Below the pieces are notes generated by a model. That model had not been told where the DNA came from. It ran no database searches and saw nothing but the letters and a program-made list of their open reading frames with translations. A stretch of DNA of 64,000 bases. It comes from DASQHW01 sp038209365 (lineage in GTDB: Bacteria > Actinomycetota > Acidimicrobiia > IMCC26256 > PALSA-610). A program made the position numbers and the translations under genes. Below, piece by piece: positions 1 through 8,179 of the stretch. The stretch's first letter is position 1. Each line of letters opens with the position of its first letter. The stretch spans positions 21,590 through 85,589 of the forward strand of contig JBBQXS010000018.1 in the NCBI GenBank assembly GCA_038209365.1. Direction: 5' to 3'.

Positions 1-656
1 ACTACCCGCTCAAGTACAAGCAGGAGGAAGGCGGCCCGCTGAAGCCGCAGTATGTGATCGAACGCCTGCGCGAGAACACTCCCGACGACTGCATTCTCGT
101 TGCCGGGGTCGGCCAGCATCAGATGTGGGCGAGCCAGCTCTGGAAGTTCAAGCATCCCAACACGTGGATCAACTCCGGCGGCCTCGGCACGATGGGTTAC
201 GCCGTGCCCGCCGCGGTCGGCGCCAAGGTCGGCCGGCCCGATCGGATGGTGTGGGCGGTCGACGGCGACGGCTGCTTCCAAATGACCGCGCAGGAGCTGG
301 TGACGGCATCGGCCGAACGCATTCCCGTGAAGATCGCGATCCTCAACAACGCGTACCTCGGGATGGTCCGCCAGTGGCAGGAGCTCTTCTACGAGGAGCG
401 CTACAGCGAGGTGTATCTGTCGCCGGACCTTCCGGACTACGTGAAATGGGCGGAGGCGATGGGCTGCGTCGGCATGCGCGTCGACACGGCCGACGACGTC
501 GTCACCACGATCGAGAAGGCGAACGAGATCGACGACCGGCCCGTCGTCATCGACTTCCGCACCGACTGGCGCGAGAAGGTGTACCCGATGGTGCCGGCCG
601 GCGCGTCGAACGACGACATCATCCTCGGCCCCGAGTTCGGCGAGGGCGGCCGCTGA
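1..656 (+). CDS. ilvB: Acetolactate synthase large subunit, C-terminal part (5' truncated by window edge)
   Basis: Catalytic subunit of acetohydroxyacid synthase, which makes acetolactate or acetohydroxybutyrate for valine, leucine and isoleucine synthesis using thiamine diphosphate. The reading frame is open from base 3 and only the last 217 or so residues are present. The ThDP-binding core is visible: GGLGTMGYAVPAA, then the metal-binding GDGCFQMTAQEL and LNNAYLGMVRQWQ, the last typical of the AHAS large-subunit family. The gene ends 25 bases before ilvN, the usual actinobacterial ilvBN arrangement, with ilvC further on. The N-terminal FAD and substrate regions lie outside the window. Family assignment is secure. 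Confidence 0.96.
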   Translation, partial: YPLKYKQEEGGPLKPQYVIERLRENTPDDCILVAGVGQHQMWASQLWKFKHPNTWINSGGLGTMGYAVPAAVGAKVGRPDRMVWAVDGDGCFQMTAQELVTASAERIPVKIAILNNAYLGMVRQWQELFYEERYSEVYLSPDLPDYVKWAEAMGCVGMRVDTADDVVTTIEKANEIDDRPVVIDFRTDWREKVYPMVPAGASNDDIILGPEFGEGGR

Positions 657-681
657 TGAACATCCGGAACAGGAGCGTGAA

Positions 682-1212
682 GTGAACGGCGTCCTGCATC
701 ACATCCTCACGGTCACCGTCGAGAACAAGCCGGGTGTCCTGTCGCGCGTCGCCGGACTGTTCTCGCGCCGCGCGTTCAACATCGTGTCGCTGGCGGTCTC
801 TCCGACCGACGACGAGCGCTTCTCGCGGATGACGATCGTCGTCGATGCCGATTCGGCACCGCTCGAACAGGTCGTGAAGCAGCTCAACAAACTCGTGCCC
901 GTGATCAAGATCACCGAGGTCTCACCCACCGACGGCGTCGAACGCGAGCTGATGATGGTGACGGTGCGAGCGTCCGCCGACGCCCGCAGCCAGGTCACCG
1001 AGCTCACCGCGATCTTCGAGGCGCGGATCGTCGACGTGGGCTACGAGGCGATGACGGTCATGGTCGCGGGCGAGCCCGACAAGCTGGACGCCTTCAGCGA
1101 CCTGGTCAAACAGTTCGGCATCGTCGAGCTCCAGCGCACGGGCCGGATCGCCCTTCCCAAGCTGTCGCGCCAACCGACCCGGCTGCGGGCAGTGAAATCT
1201 GCCCGCGGGTGA
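682..1212 (+). CDS. ilvN: Acetolactate synthase small (regulatory) subunit
   Basis: Regulatory partner of IlvB; it binds valine through an ACT domain and activates the catalytic subunit. At 176 residues it has normal length. The N-terminal ACT domain (about residues 5-80) begins HHILTVTVENKPGVLSRVAG, the family signature, followed by RRAFNIVSLAVSPT. The C-terminal AHAS small-subunit domain fills residues 85-160. The chosen start is a GTG at 682, with AGGAG at 671-675 six bases upstream; an ATG at 657 is out of frame. It directly follows ilvB and is almost certainly co-transcribed with it. Confidence 0.96.
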   Translation: MNGVLHHILTVTVENKPGVLSRVAGLFSRRAFNIVSLAVSPTDDERFSRMTIVVDADSAPLEQVVKQLNKLVPVIKITEVSPTDGVERELMMVTVRASADARSQVTELTAIFEARIVDVGYEAMTVMVAGEPDKLDAFSDLVKQFGIVELQRTGRIALPKLSRQPTRLRAVKSARG

Positions 1213-1286
1213 CGGAGAATCTTCAGGGGACCTCTTGAACAGCCGACAACTCCACGTCCGATTTTCCATCGAGCGTGGAGCGTGCA

Positions 1287-1697
1287 ATGGGAATCGCCGA
1301 CCGGCGGTGCCAACAGCTGTTCGACGTGGTGCGGCCGCTCCTCGGATCGGGCGAGGAGATCCACGCGATCCTGCCGTCGTGCCAGACGGGACCCAGCCCG
1401 TGGTTCTACGCGCTCACCTACCTGATCGCGTTCTGGATCCGCCAGCTCGGGATCGTGGTTACCAACAAGCGCGTCTTCTTCGTGAAGCGCGGGACATTGA
1501 CGAACAAGGTGAAGGGTGTCGACGAAGTACTCATGCTCGACGATGTCTACGTCACGGACTGGAAGCCGTCGGCGCTCTGGAGCACGTTGCGGCTCCGGCG
1601 CCCGGACGGTGTGCTGAAGCTGAACGTGCACCGCATGCACCGCGACGACGCGGAGCAGCTCGAGCACGTGCTCGCCGGCCAGCCGGCCGACGTCTAA
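1287..1697 (+). CDS. Small PH-like (bPH2-type) protein of unknown function
   Basis: A protein of 136 residues from the ATG at 1287; a GTG at 1275 would add four. A mid-protein hydrophobic stretch (WFYALTYLIAFWIRQLG) runs into IVVTNKRVFFVKRG, which resembles the strand pattern of bacterial pleckstrin-homology-like domains, followed by a charged, amphipathic C-terminal half. The rest of the family-typical fold is inferred. It sits between ilvN and ilvC in the same direction, 74 bases after ilvN, so it may be read with the ilv genes, but no branched-chain role can be seen. A membrane-peripheral role is only a guess. Confidence 0.6.
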   Translation: MGIADRRCQQLFDVVRPLLGSGEEIHAILPSCQTGPSPWFYALTYLIAFWIRQLGIVVTNKRVFFVKRGTLTNKVKGVDEVLMLDDVYVTDWKPSALWSTLRLRRPDGVLKLNVHRMHRDDAEQLEHVLAGQPADV

Positions 1698-1700
1698 TTC

Positions 1701-1737
1701 GGGTCGCGACTCACCCTCATTCTGGGTCGCGACTCAC
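1701..1737. repeat. Direct repeat pair and GC hairpin upstream of ilvC
   Basis: The 14-base word GGGTCGCGACTCAC occurs at 1701-1714 and again at 1724-1737. A short perfect hairpin (GCGGC, TTC, GCCGC) follows at 1747-1759. The remainder of the 203-base gap before ilvC is rich in GCGC and CGCTTCG repeats, without an open frame I would call. The block lies just after the stop of the PH-like gene. It could be a REP-like or mosaic repeat, or part of an ilvC leader. There is no U-tract to make the hairpin a classical terminator. Confidence 0.5.
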
Positions 1738-1900
1738 TTCCGAGTGGCGGCTTCGCCGCGTCGGGGAAGATTCGCTGCTCCCGGCGAGCTCGCTTCGCAC
1801 CCTCCGGGCTGCTCCGCTCACCGCGTCGCGCTGCGCCTCGACGCGCTGCGCTTGTTCGCGCGTAGCCTCTTTCTGCTCGTCTTCCGGGAGGACCTGACCG

Positions 1901-2929
1901 ATGCCCGCCAACGTGTACTACGAGAACGACGCCGACCTCGGGCTGATCGCCGACAAGAAGGTCGCGGTCCTGGGTTACGGCTCCCAGGGGCACGCACACG
2001 CCTTGAACCTGAAGGACTCCGGCGTGGATGTGGTCGTCGGGCTGCGCGAGGGCTCGTCGTCGAAGGCCAAGGCGGAGGCGGCCGGACTCACGGTGCTTCC
2101 CACGGGCGAGGCGGTCCGTCAGGCCGACATCGTGATGGTGCTGCTCCCGGACACCGAGCAGAAGAAGGTGTACGAGGCCGACATCGCACCGAACCTCGTC
2201 GACGGGAACTCGCTCGCGTTCGCGCACGGGTTCAACATCCATTTCGACCAGATCTCGCCACCTGCCGGCGTCGACGTGTGGATGATCGCGCCCAAGGGGC
2301 CGGGTCATCTCGTGCGCCGCACGTACGACGAGGGCGGCGGCGTGCCGTGCCTCGTCGCGGTCGCGAACGACGCCACCGGCAAGGCGAGGGAGACGGCGCT
2401 CGCCTACGCCAAGGGCATCGGTGGGACGCGCGCGGGCGTGCTCGACACGACGTTCGAAGAGGAGACCGAGACCGACCTGTTCGGTGAGCAGGTGGTGTTG
2501 TGCGGCGGCCTCGTCGAGTTGATTCGCAACGGCTACGAGACCCTCGTCGAAGCCGGCTACCAGCCGGAGAGCGCGTACTTCGAGACTCTGCACGAGGTGA
2601 AGTTGATCGTCGACCTCATCTACGAGGGCGGCATCGCCGCGATGAACTACTCGATCTCCGACACCGCCGAGTACGGCGAGATGTCACGCGGTCCGCGTAT
2701 CGTGACGCCGCAGACCAAAGCCGAGATGAAGAAGATCCTCGGTGAGATCAAGAGCGGCGAGTTCGCAAAGGAATGGATCGCCGAGAACGAGCACGGGCGG
2801 CCGAACTTCAACCAGATGCGCGACCAGAACGCCAAGCACCCCATCGAAGCGGTCGGCAAGCAGTTGCGCTCGATGATGCCGTGGATCGCTGCCGGCAAGC
2901 AGCGAGTGCAGGACGTCAGCGGCGGCTGA
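1901..2929 (+). CDS. ilvC: Ketol-acid reductoisomerase
   Basis: Converts acetolactate or acetohydroxybutyrate to the dihydroxy-acid by Mg-dependent alkyl migration and NADPH reduction; second step of valine/isoleucine synthesis. At 342 residues it is a class I (short) enzyme. The Rossmann motif [15 protein letters not shown] is at about residues 23-37, followed by the cofactor-specificity loop with R49, S52 and S54. The knotted C-terminal domain contains the metal ligands in [10 protein letters not shown] and ALHE-type segments ([10 protein letters not shown]). The ATG at 1901 is preceded by GGGAGG at about 1886-1891. It closes the ilvB-ilvN-ilvC series and is read in the same direction. Confidence 0.97.
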   Translation: MPANVYYENDADLGLIADKKVAVLGYGSQGHAHALNLKDSGVDVVVGLREGSSSKAKAEAAGLTVLPTGEAVRQADIVMVLLPDTEQKKVYEADIAPNLVDGNSLAFAHGFNIHFDQISPPAGVDVWMIAPKGPGHLVRRTYDEGGGVPCLVAVANDATGKARETALAYAKGIGGTRAGVLDTTFEEETETDLFGEQVVLCGGLVELIRNGYETLVEAGYQPESAYFETLHEVKLIVDLIYEGGIAAMNYSISDTAEYGEMSRGPRIVTPQTKAEMKKILGEIKSGEFAKEWIAENEHGRPNFNQMRDQNAKHPIEAVGKQLRSMMPWIAAGKQRVQDVSGG

Positions 2930-2944
2930 TGCGGAGAATCGGGC

Positions 2945-3736
2945 TCAGATGATCTTTACGGCGTCGAGGACTGCGACGGCGTAGGTCTCGTCGCCGGCGA
3001 TCTCGACGGAGTCCTGCCAGGGGCGCCGCTTGGTACCCCAGACGACGAAGTCGTGGCTCGTCGAGCGGACGGTCGCCGCGGCATCCTTCACGGCGCCTTC
3101 GGTCACCGACACCCGCTCGGTCCCGGGCGCGATCGTCCAGGTGCCGCCGCCCGGGCCCGAGAGCTCGAGCGTCACGGGTCGCTGCACGATGGCGTCGAGC
3201 GCGGCGGCGCACATCCAGGGCAGGCCCGCGAGCATCCATTCCACCGTCGGCCGGAGACGCTGCTCGTCGCGCGGCGGCTGGGGGCGTTCGATCGGCCCGG
3301 TCGGGGCGAGCACGTCGTGGCGCAGGTGGCAGTACGCGTCGAACAAGAACGTGCTCGGCAGGATCGACATGGGGTGCGTGCCGAGCTCACCCATCGGCAG
3401 CGGTGTCTCCGCGAGCCCCGGCGACTGCACCGACGCGAATGCCTCGGCCGCCTGCGCGCTATATGTCTCGTACTCGGCGACCAGCTGCTCGATCGGCCAC
3501 GTACGCCGCTCGGCGACCGGCGGCTCCATCGCGTCCTCGGTACCGCTCGAAGTGTCGGGCAGGAAGGCGGGGTCGCTGACGCCGTGCAGCGTGCACGCCA
3601 TGTGCCCGAAGACGTCCCGTACCGCCCAGCCTCGGCAGTCGGACGGCAGGTTCCACTCGTCCTCGCTCAAGCTCTTCGCGACCGTGAGGATCGCGTCACG
3701 CTCGGCCCGGAACCCGTCAACCGCCAGCTGGCTCAT
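2945..3736 (-). CDS. Maleylpyruvate isomerase-fold, mycothiol-dependent family protein
   Basis: A 263-residue protein of the MDMPI/DinB-like fold, whose characterised members are metal- and mycothiol-dependent transferases or isomerases. Visible features: an N-terminal helical bundle with GWAVRDVFGHM (candidate metal ligand H45), a second histidine patch in DAYCHLRHDV near residue 140, and a C-terminal domain with the usual ELSGPGGGTWTI strand. The actual substrate is unknown. It lies two bases after the P-loop kinase in the same minus-strand run and converges on ilvC with a 15-base gap. It is one of three MDMPI-type proteins in the window, which suggests a mycothiol-making host. Confidence 0.8.
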   Translation of the reverse strand: MSQLAVDGFRAERDAILTVAKSLSEDEWNLPSDCRGWAVRDVFGHMACTLHGVSDPAFLPDTSSGTEDAMEPPVAERRTWPIEQLVAEYETYSAQAAEAFASVQSPGLAETPLPMGELGTHPMSILPSTFLFDAYCHLRHDVLAPTGPIERPQPPRDEQRLRPTVEWMLAGLPWMCAAALDAIVQRPVTLELSGPGGGTWTIAPGTERVSVTEGAVKDAAATVRSTSHDFVVWGTKRRPWQDSVEIAGDETYAVAVLDAVKII

Positions 3737-3738
3737 GT

Positions 3739-4293
3739 CTACTCCCCGAGGTAGTCGTGTACGCGGGCGAGGTTACCGGCGAGTGGGTCGACGGCGTCGA
3801 GGACGAGCTTGTCGCACTGCAAGGGCTCGTAGCTCCGGCGCGAGTTCTCGACCCACTCCCACTCGAGCTCGTTCCAGCCCGGGATCGCCCGGTTGCGTCC
3901 GACGACACGCGAGCGGTGCACGTCGATGTCGGAACACACGCATTCGATGACGAACATCGGCACATCGTGCCGCGCGGCCATCTCGGCCCAGCGGGCGCGG
4001 GCGCGTTCTCGCACGACGCAGTCGACCACGACCGATTGACGGTTACGCAGCTGCTTCTCGACGACCTGACTGATGAGCGCGTAGCCCACGTCGCGATACG
4101 TGTCGCGTTCCATCGCCTCGAGCACCCGCTGCACCTCCGGGAAGCCCGTGAGACCGGCGACGAGCCAGTCCCACGAGACGGCAGGCGCGCCGAGATCGCG
4201 TGCGATCTCGTCGGCGAGTGTCGACTTGCCCGTGCCCGGCGCTCCCGAGAATGCGACGACACGCGCGGCGCTCAGTCGTTCTCGGGCCGGCAG
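3739..4293 (-). CDS. P-loop kinase-like NTPase (AAA_33 type), start codon uncertain
   Basis: The frame reads as a small nucleotide-dependent kinase of the zeta-toxin/AAA_33 group. A Walker A motif, FSGAPGTGKSTLADE, lies near the N terminus, followed by a conserved helical segment (VLEAMERDTYRDVGYAL), a strand VVVDCVV and a lid-like arginine-rich C-terminal part. No ATG, GTG or TTG lies in frame upstream of the Walker A motif after the preceding gene's stop. The best in-frame candidate is a CTG at 4293-4291, with GGGGAG (4304-4299) five bases before it. A GTG at 4312 is out of frame. A GTG at 4134 would delete the Walker A motif. Substrate unknown. It lies between an acyl-CoA dehydrogenase and an MDMPI protein. 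Confidence 0.65.
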   Translation of the reverse strand: MPARERLSAARVVAFSGAPGTGKSTLADEIARDLGAPAVSWDWLVAGLTGFPEVQRVLEAMERDTYRDVGYALISQVVEKQLRNRQSVVVDCVVRERARARWAEMAARHDVPMFVIECVCSDIDVHRSRVVGRNRAIPGWNELEWEWVENSRRSYEPLQCDKLVLDAVDPLAGNLARVHDYLGE

Positions 4294-4318
4294 GACCGCT
4301 CCCCGCGAGCACCTGCGT

Positions 4319-5518
4319 TCAACTGCGCGGCACCTGCGACCACGGCAGCTCGCGGTCCGCGCGCGGCTCGCCCGGGAGGCCGAGGATGCGTTCGCCCAGG
4401 ATGTTGCGCATGATCTCCGACGTGCCGCCCTCGATGGAATTGGCGCGTGCTCGGAGGAACATCTTGCGCGCGGATCCGAGGGGCGCGTCGAGGCCGGCTT
4501 CCTCTGGGCGCTTGAACGTGAAGTCGTAGTCGACGAGCCCCGCAGGACCCAGCAGGTCGATGCAGAAGTCGTACGTCGCCTTGTTCAGGTTCGCGAGGGC
4601 GAGCTTCGCAATTGAACCTTCGGGACCGGGATTGCCCTTGCGTGCCGCCTCACCGGCGCGCAGGTTCGTATAGCGCAGCACCTCGTTCTCGATCCAGAGC
4701 TGCGCGAGCCGGTCGCGGTGCACGGGGTCCCGTTCGGCGCGCTTGCTCCAGAGATCGACTGCCTCCTGGATCGCGGTGGCGCGTCGTCCGCCGCCACTGC
4801 CCGTCGCGCCGCCGATCGTTGTACGCTCGTTCATGAGCGTGGTCATCGAGACGCGCCATCCGTCGCCGACGTCACCGATGCGGTCGGCGTCCGCGATGCG
4901 GACGTCGGTGAGGTACACCTCGTTGAACTCCGCCTCGCCGGTGATCTGCCGCAGCGGACGCACCTCGACGCCCGCCGCGTGCATGTCGACCATGAAGTAG
5001 GTGAGGCCCTTGTGCTTCGGGATGTCGGGGTCGGTACGCGCGACGAGCATGCCGCGATCTGCAATGTGCGCAAGCGTGTTCCACACCTTCTGACCGTTGA
5101 CGACCCACTCGTCGCCGTCACGCACCGCTCTCGTGGCAAGGCCGGCAAGATCGGAGCCGGCGCCCGGCTCGGAGAACAGCTGGCACCAGATCTCCTCGCC
5201 GGTGAACATCGGGCGCAATGCTCGTTTGCGCAGCTCGTCGCTCCCGTGCGTCACGACCGTCGGCCCGGCGAGCGACAGGCCGAAGAACAGCGTGCCGTGG
5301 GGTGACGGCACACCCGCTTCCCGCAGTCGCCGGTCGACGTGTCGCTGCAAGCGCGGCTGCAGCCCGAGCCCTCCGAAGCCGTCGGGGAAGTGGACCCACG
5401 CCAGCCCCAGGTCGTACTGCGCACCGCGGAACGTCGTTTGATCGGTGGTCTCGGGATCATGTGCGCCGAGGAGGTCGTCGACGAGAGCGTCGACCCGGCT
5501 CAAGTCATTGTCAGCCAT
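4319..5518 (-). CDS. Acyl-CoA dehydrogenase family protein
   Basis: Flavin enzyme of 399 residues that would introduce an alpha-beta double bond in an acyl-CoA. Visible are the N-terminal helical domain (GLAWVHFPDGFGGLGL), the FAD-contacting central strands (CQLFSEPGAGSDLAGL, VNGQKVWNT) and the C-terminal four-helix domain ending ANSIEGGTSEIMRNILGER, a hallmark of the family. It is a clear paralogue of the dehydrogenase at 40.5 kb, with near-identical C-terminal tails (GLPGEPRAD, then PWSQVPRS). The substrate chain is unknown. Its upstream region is the abnormal homopolymer block, so its promoter cannot be judged. Confidence 0.92.
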   Translation of the reverse strand: MADNDLSRVDALVDDLLGAHDPETTDQTTFRGAQYDLGLAWVHFPDGFGGLGLQPRLQRHVDRRLREAGVPSPHGTLFFGLSLAGPTVVTHGSDELRKRALRPMFTGEEIWCQLFSEPGAGSDLAGLATRAVRDGDEWVVNGQKVWNTLAHIADRGMLVARTDPDIPKHKGLTYFMVDMHAAGVEVRPLRQITGEAEFNEVYLTDVRIADADRIGDVGDGWRVSMTTLMNERTTIGGATGSGGGRRATAIQEAVDLWSKRAERDPVHRDRLAQLWIENEVLRYTNLRAGEAARKGNPGPEGSIAKLALANLNKATYDFCIDLLGPAGLVDYDFTFKRPEEAGLDAPLGSARKMFLRARANSIEGGTSEIMRNILGERILGLPGEPRADRELPWSQVPRS

Positions 5519-5530
5519 GGCACCCAGCGT

Positions 5531-5646
5531 ACGGGGGGAGGCGTGGGGGGGGGGGGGGCAAAGACCCCCCCCCCCCCCCCCCCCCCCCGGGGGGGGTTGG
5601 GGGGGGTCCTAAAACCCCCCCCCACCCACGCCCCACCAAAGGGGGG
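5531..5646. repeat. Poly-G/poly-C homopolymer block
   Basis: Between the SDR stop and the acyl-CoA dehydrogenase start, the sequence collapses into homopolymers: 14 G at 5545-5558, 24 C at 5565-5588, 8 G at 5589-5596, 8 G at 5599-5606 and 9 C at 5615-5623, with a few A and T between. Nothing else in the window looks like this. The block has G and C runs that could pair into a hairpin. The simplest explanation is a sequencing or assembly artefact, or a poorly closed gap, so the adjacency of the two flanking genes should be treated with caution. Confidence 0.9.
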
Positions 5647-6462
5647 TTATTTCGTGGTGGCGATTCCGCCGTCGACCGGGATCACGGCGCCGGTGACGTA
5701 TGCGCCCGCGCGACTAGCGAGATAGATCGCGACGCCCGCCATGTCGTCGGGCCGTCCGATCCGACCCAGCGGGGAGGTGCGCGCGATTGCGTCACCGAAG
5801 TTGCGCAGCGTCTCGGCCATCATCTTCGACTCGAACGGACCCGGTGCAACGGCGTTCACCGTGATGTTGCGCGGACCGAGCTGGCGCGCGAGGTGCCGCG
5901 TGAGCTGATGGATCGCGGCCTTGCTGGACGAGTACGCGTATGTCTCGAGCATCGGGACCTGGATCGCGTCGATCGAGCCGATGTTGATGATCCGGGCGGG
6001 GTCGTCAGCGGTTGCTGCGGCCTCGAGCAGCGGCACGAGCGCCTGCGTGAGCAGGAACGGCGCCTTCACGTTGAGGTCGAGCACTTTGTCGAACGCCGCC
6101 GGCGGATACTCGGCGAGTGGCGCGCCCCAGGTCGCTCCCGCGTTGTTCACCAGCACGTGAAGGCGGTCCTCCCGGTTGCCGAGCTCGGCGGCGAGCCGCG
6201 TGACCTCGGCCTCGTCGGCGAGGTCGGCGGGCAGGCTCAGACACGTGCCGCGGCGACCGCCTCCCGGCTCCGCTGCATCCGCAGCGCCTTGCGACGGCTC
6301 GGACAGCTCCGCCGCGACCTCGTCGCAGACCTCGGCCTTGCGGGACGAGATGTAGACCTTGGCGCCGGCCTCCACGAAGCCCCTTGCGATCATCAAGCCG
6401 ATCCCGCGGCTGCCCCCGGTGACCAGCGCAGTCTTGCCACCGATGTCGAACAAATCGCCCAC
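5647..6462 (-). CDS. Short-chain dehydrogenase/reductase
   Basis: Classical SDR of 271 residues that would use NAD(P)H on an alcohol, ketone or 3-oxoacyl substrate. The cofactor motif TGGSRGIG is near residue 14, NNAG is mid-protein, and the catalytic Ser-Tyr-Lys set appears as INIGS and YAYSSSKAA. The C-terminal VTGAVIPVDGG is typical of the FabG-like branch. The start is the GTG at 6462, with AGGAGG at 6472-6467 four bases away. The stop abuts the homopolymer block. An acyl-CoA dehydrogenase follows on the same strand, which would fit fatty-acid metabolism if that junction is real. Confidence 0.9.
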   Translation of the reverse strand: MGDLFDIGGKTALVTGGSRGIGLMIARGFVEAGAKVYISSRKAEVCDEVAAELSEPSQGAADAAEPGGGRRGTCLSLPADLADEAEVTRLAAELGNREDRLHVLVNNAGATWGAPLAEYPPAAFDKVLDLNVKAPFLLTQALVPLLEAAATADDPARIINIGSIDAIQVPMLETYAYSSSKAAIHQLTRHLARQLGPRNITVNAVAPGPFESKMMAETLRNFGDAIARTSPLGRIGRPDDMAGVAIYLASRAGAYVTGAVIPVDGGIATTK

Positions 6463-6579
6463 GGCACCTCCTCGGAGAAAGTCGGGGGATACTACGGGCC
6501 GGCGTGCCGCGAAACCCGCGGAACCGGTGATCCGCGCGCGGCGACCACGGCGAACCACACCGAGAGCCGGGGGAGCGTG

Positions 6580-7155
6580 ATGGCAGTCGCGGAAGGTACG
6601 GCATGGGAGCACGAGGTGAAGAGGCGTCTCGTCGCTCGTGACCACACCGCGCTCACCGAGATCTACGACCAGTTCGGCTCGTACGTCTACGGCCTGGCGG
6701 CGCGGGTGATCGGCGATCGGCGGGCCGCCGAGGACATCACCCAGGACGTCTTCTTGTCGATGTGGGAGCGGCCCGAGGCGTTCGAGCCCGACCGGGGCCG
6801 GTTGCGGACCTTCGTGGGGACGCTCGCGCACCGGCGCGCGATCGACTTCGTGCGCCGCGAGGAGGCACGCCGCCGGCGTTCGGCCCGTGACGCGGCCGCC
6901 ATGCTCCCGATCCCCGATGTCGACGAGCTCGCGATGGCGATCGTCACGGCGGAGCAGGTACGGGCCGAGGTCGAACGTCTGCCGGCCGAGCAGCGCGAGG
7001 CGATCGAGCTGGCGTACTTCGGCGGCCGCACGTACCGGCAGGTCGCGGACGAGCTGGGGATACCGGAGGGTACGGCCAAATCGCGGATGCGGCTGGGGTT
7101 GCGTCGGATTGCCGACGCGCTGGGCGCGATTGGTGTGGAGCAAGCATGGACGTGA
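6580..7155 (+). CDS. ECF-type RNA polymerase sigma factor
   Basis: Sigma-70 family factor of 191 residues with only regions 2 and 4. Region 2 is seen in ALTEIYDQFGSYVYGLAARV and AAEDITQDVFLSMWERP; region 4 in LPAEQREAIELAYFGGRTY and the helix-turn-helix IPEGTAKSRMRLGLRRI. The ATG at 6580 has GGGGGAG just upstream; longer upstream open sequence has no sigma homology and crosses the homopolymer block. It overlaps the next gene by ten bases, the usual coupling of an ECF sigma factor with its own anti-sigma factor. It is divergent from the SDR, with 117 bases between that could hold an autoregulated promoter. Confidence 0.94.
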   Translation: MAVAEGTAWEHEVKRRLVARDHTALTEIYDQFGSYVYGLAARVIGDRRAAEDITQDVFLSMWERPEAFEPDRGRLRTFVGTLAHRRAIDFVRREEARRRRSARDAAAMLPIPDVDELAMAIVTAEQVRAEVERLPAEQREAIELAYFGGRTYRQVADELGIPEGTAKSRMRLGLRRIADALGAIGVEQAWT

Positions 7156-8132
7156 CGGCGAGGCAGTTCGAAGACCTGATCGGGGCGTACGCGCTCGACG
7201 CGTGCGAGCCCGACGAGGTCGCGGCGCTGGATGCGTACGTCGACGAGCACCCGGAGATCGCGGCCGAGGTGGAGCGGCTGCGCGAGGCCGCCGCTGCGCT
7301 CGGTGCCGCCGGTGCGGTACGACCGCCGGTCGGCCTGCGCGACCGCATGCTGCACGTCGCCGGCGAGCGTGTGTCGGCGGTCAGTGCGCGAGATGCATTG
7401 CAAGCCGAGACGGAGCGCTTCGATGCGCTCCTCGGCACCCTCGCCGACGGCGACCTGGATGCGGCGACGCACAACGGCCTCTCCGTACGCGATCTCGTGT
7501 CGCACGTCGAGGCGATCGACCGCGCGTTCGTGGGCGAGGCAGACCGAACCCGGTATCAGCTGATCGGTGCGGCCGAGGTGGCGCAGATCACCGCCGAGAC
7601 GCTGCCCGAGCACGCCGGTGAATCGTTCGCCGAGACCGTCACCCGGTTCCGCCGTACCCGCGCGTACCTCGTCGGCCTCGCCGACCGCGTCGCGCCGGAG
7701 AAGCGCCTGGCCGGATACACGCGGGACGACACGCTCGTGATCCGCGCCTTCGAGACGTGGACGCACCACGACGACATCCGCGAGGCCCTGGGACGCGAGG
7801 AGACGCTCCCTGCACCTGCGGTGATCCGCGCGATGACGGAGCTGTCGATCCGCTCGCTGCCGCTCGCCATGGCGGTACGGGGAACGGCACACTCCCACCG
7901 CATCGCGCGGCTGGTGCTCACCGGTGCGGGCGGCGGCGAGTGGACGTTCGCGTGCGCGCCGGGCGAAGCGGCGGGAGGCGCGCCCGACGTCGTGATCCGG
8001 GTGTCGGTCGTGGACTGGTGCCGGCGTGTCGCCGACCGGATCGAACCCGATGCGATGCCGATCGAGGTCGACGGCGACGCAGAGCTGGCACACGACGTGG
8101 TCCGCGCCGCGAACGCGTTCGCCGGGCTGTAG
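7146..8132 (+). CDS. Anti-sigma-like N-terminus fused to an MDMPI-fold domain
   Basis: A 328-residue protein in two parts. Residues 1 to about 75 look like a zinc-type anti-sigma domain (FEDLIGAYALDACEPDEVAAL) with the usual helix (AAEVERLREAAAAL), but the canonical C-x-x-C of that domain is replaced by HPE, so zinc binding is doubtful. From about residue 80 to the end it is an MDMPI/DinB-like domain with candidate metal ligands H120 and H207/H208 (SVRDLVSHVEA, WTHHDDI) and the C-terminal strand LVLTGAGGGEWTF. It overlaps the sigma gene by ten bases, so it very probably binds that sigma factor. The fused domain could couple release to thiol or metal state; that is inference. Confidence 0.82.
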   Translation: MDVTARQFEDLIGAYALDACEPDEVAALDAYVDEHPEIAAEVERLREAAAALGAAGAVRPPVGLRDRMLHVAGERVSAVSARDALQAETERFDALLGTLADGDLDAATHNGLSVRDLVSHVEAIDRAFVGEADRTRYQLIGAAEVAQITAETLPEHAGESFAETVTRFRRTRAYLVGLADRVAPEKRLAGYTRDDTLVIRAFETWTHHDDIREALGREETLPAPAVIRAMTELSIRSLPLAMAVRGTAHSHRIARLVLTGAGGGEWTFACAPGEAAGGAPDVVIRVSVVDWCRRVADRIEPDAMPIEVDGDAELAHDVVRAANAFAGL

Positions 8133-8179
8133 GCAACCTCTACGACTCTTGTGAATCGTGTCGCCTTCAGGCAGGGACG

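Noticed and set aside
1747..1759. GC hairpin as a rho-independent terminator
   Set aside because: There is no T-run after it.
5218..6579. Long open plus-strand frame running into the ECF sigma gene
   Set aside because: The sigma domains begin only at 6580, and the upstream part crosses the homopolymer block and lies antisense to the SDR.
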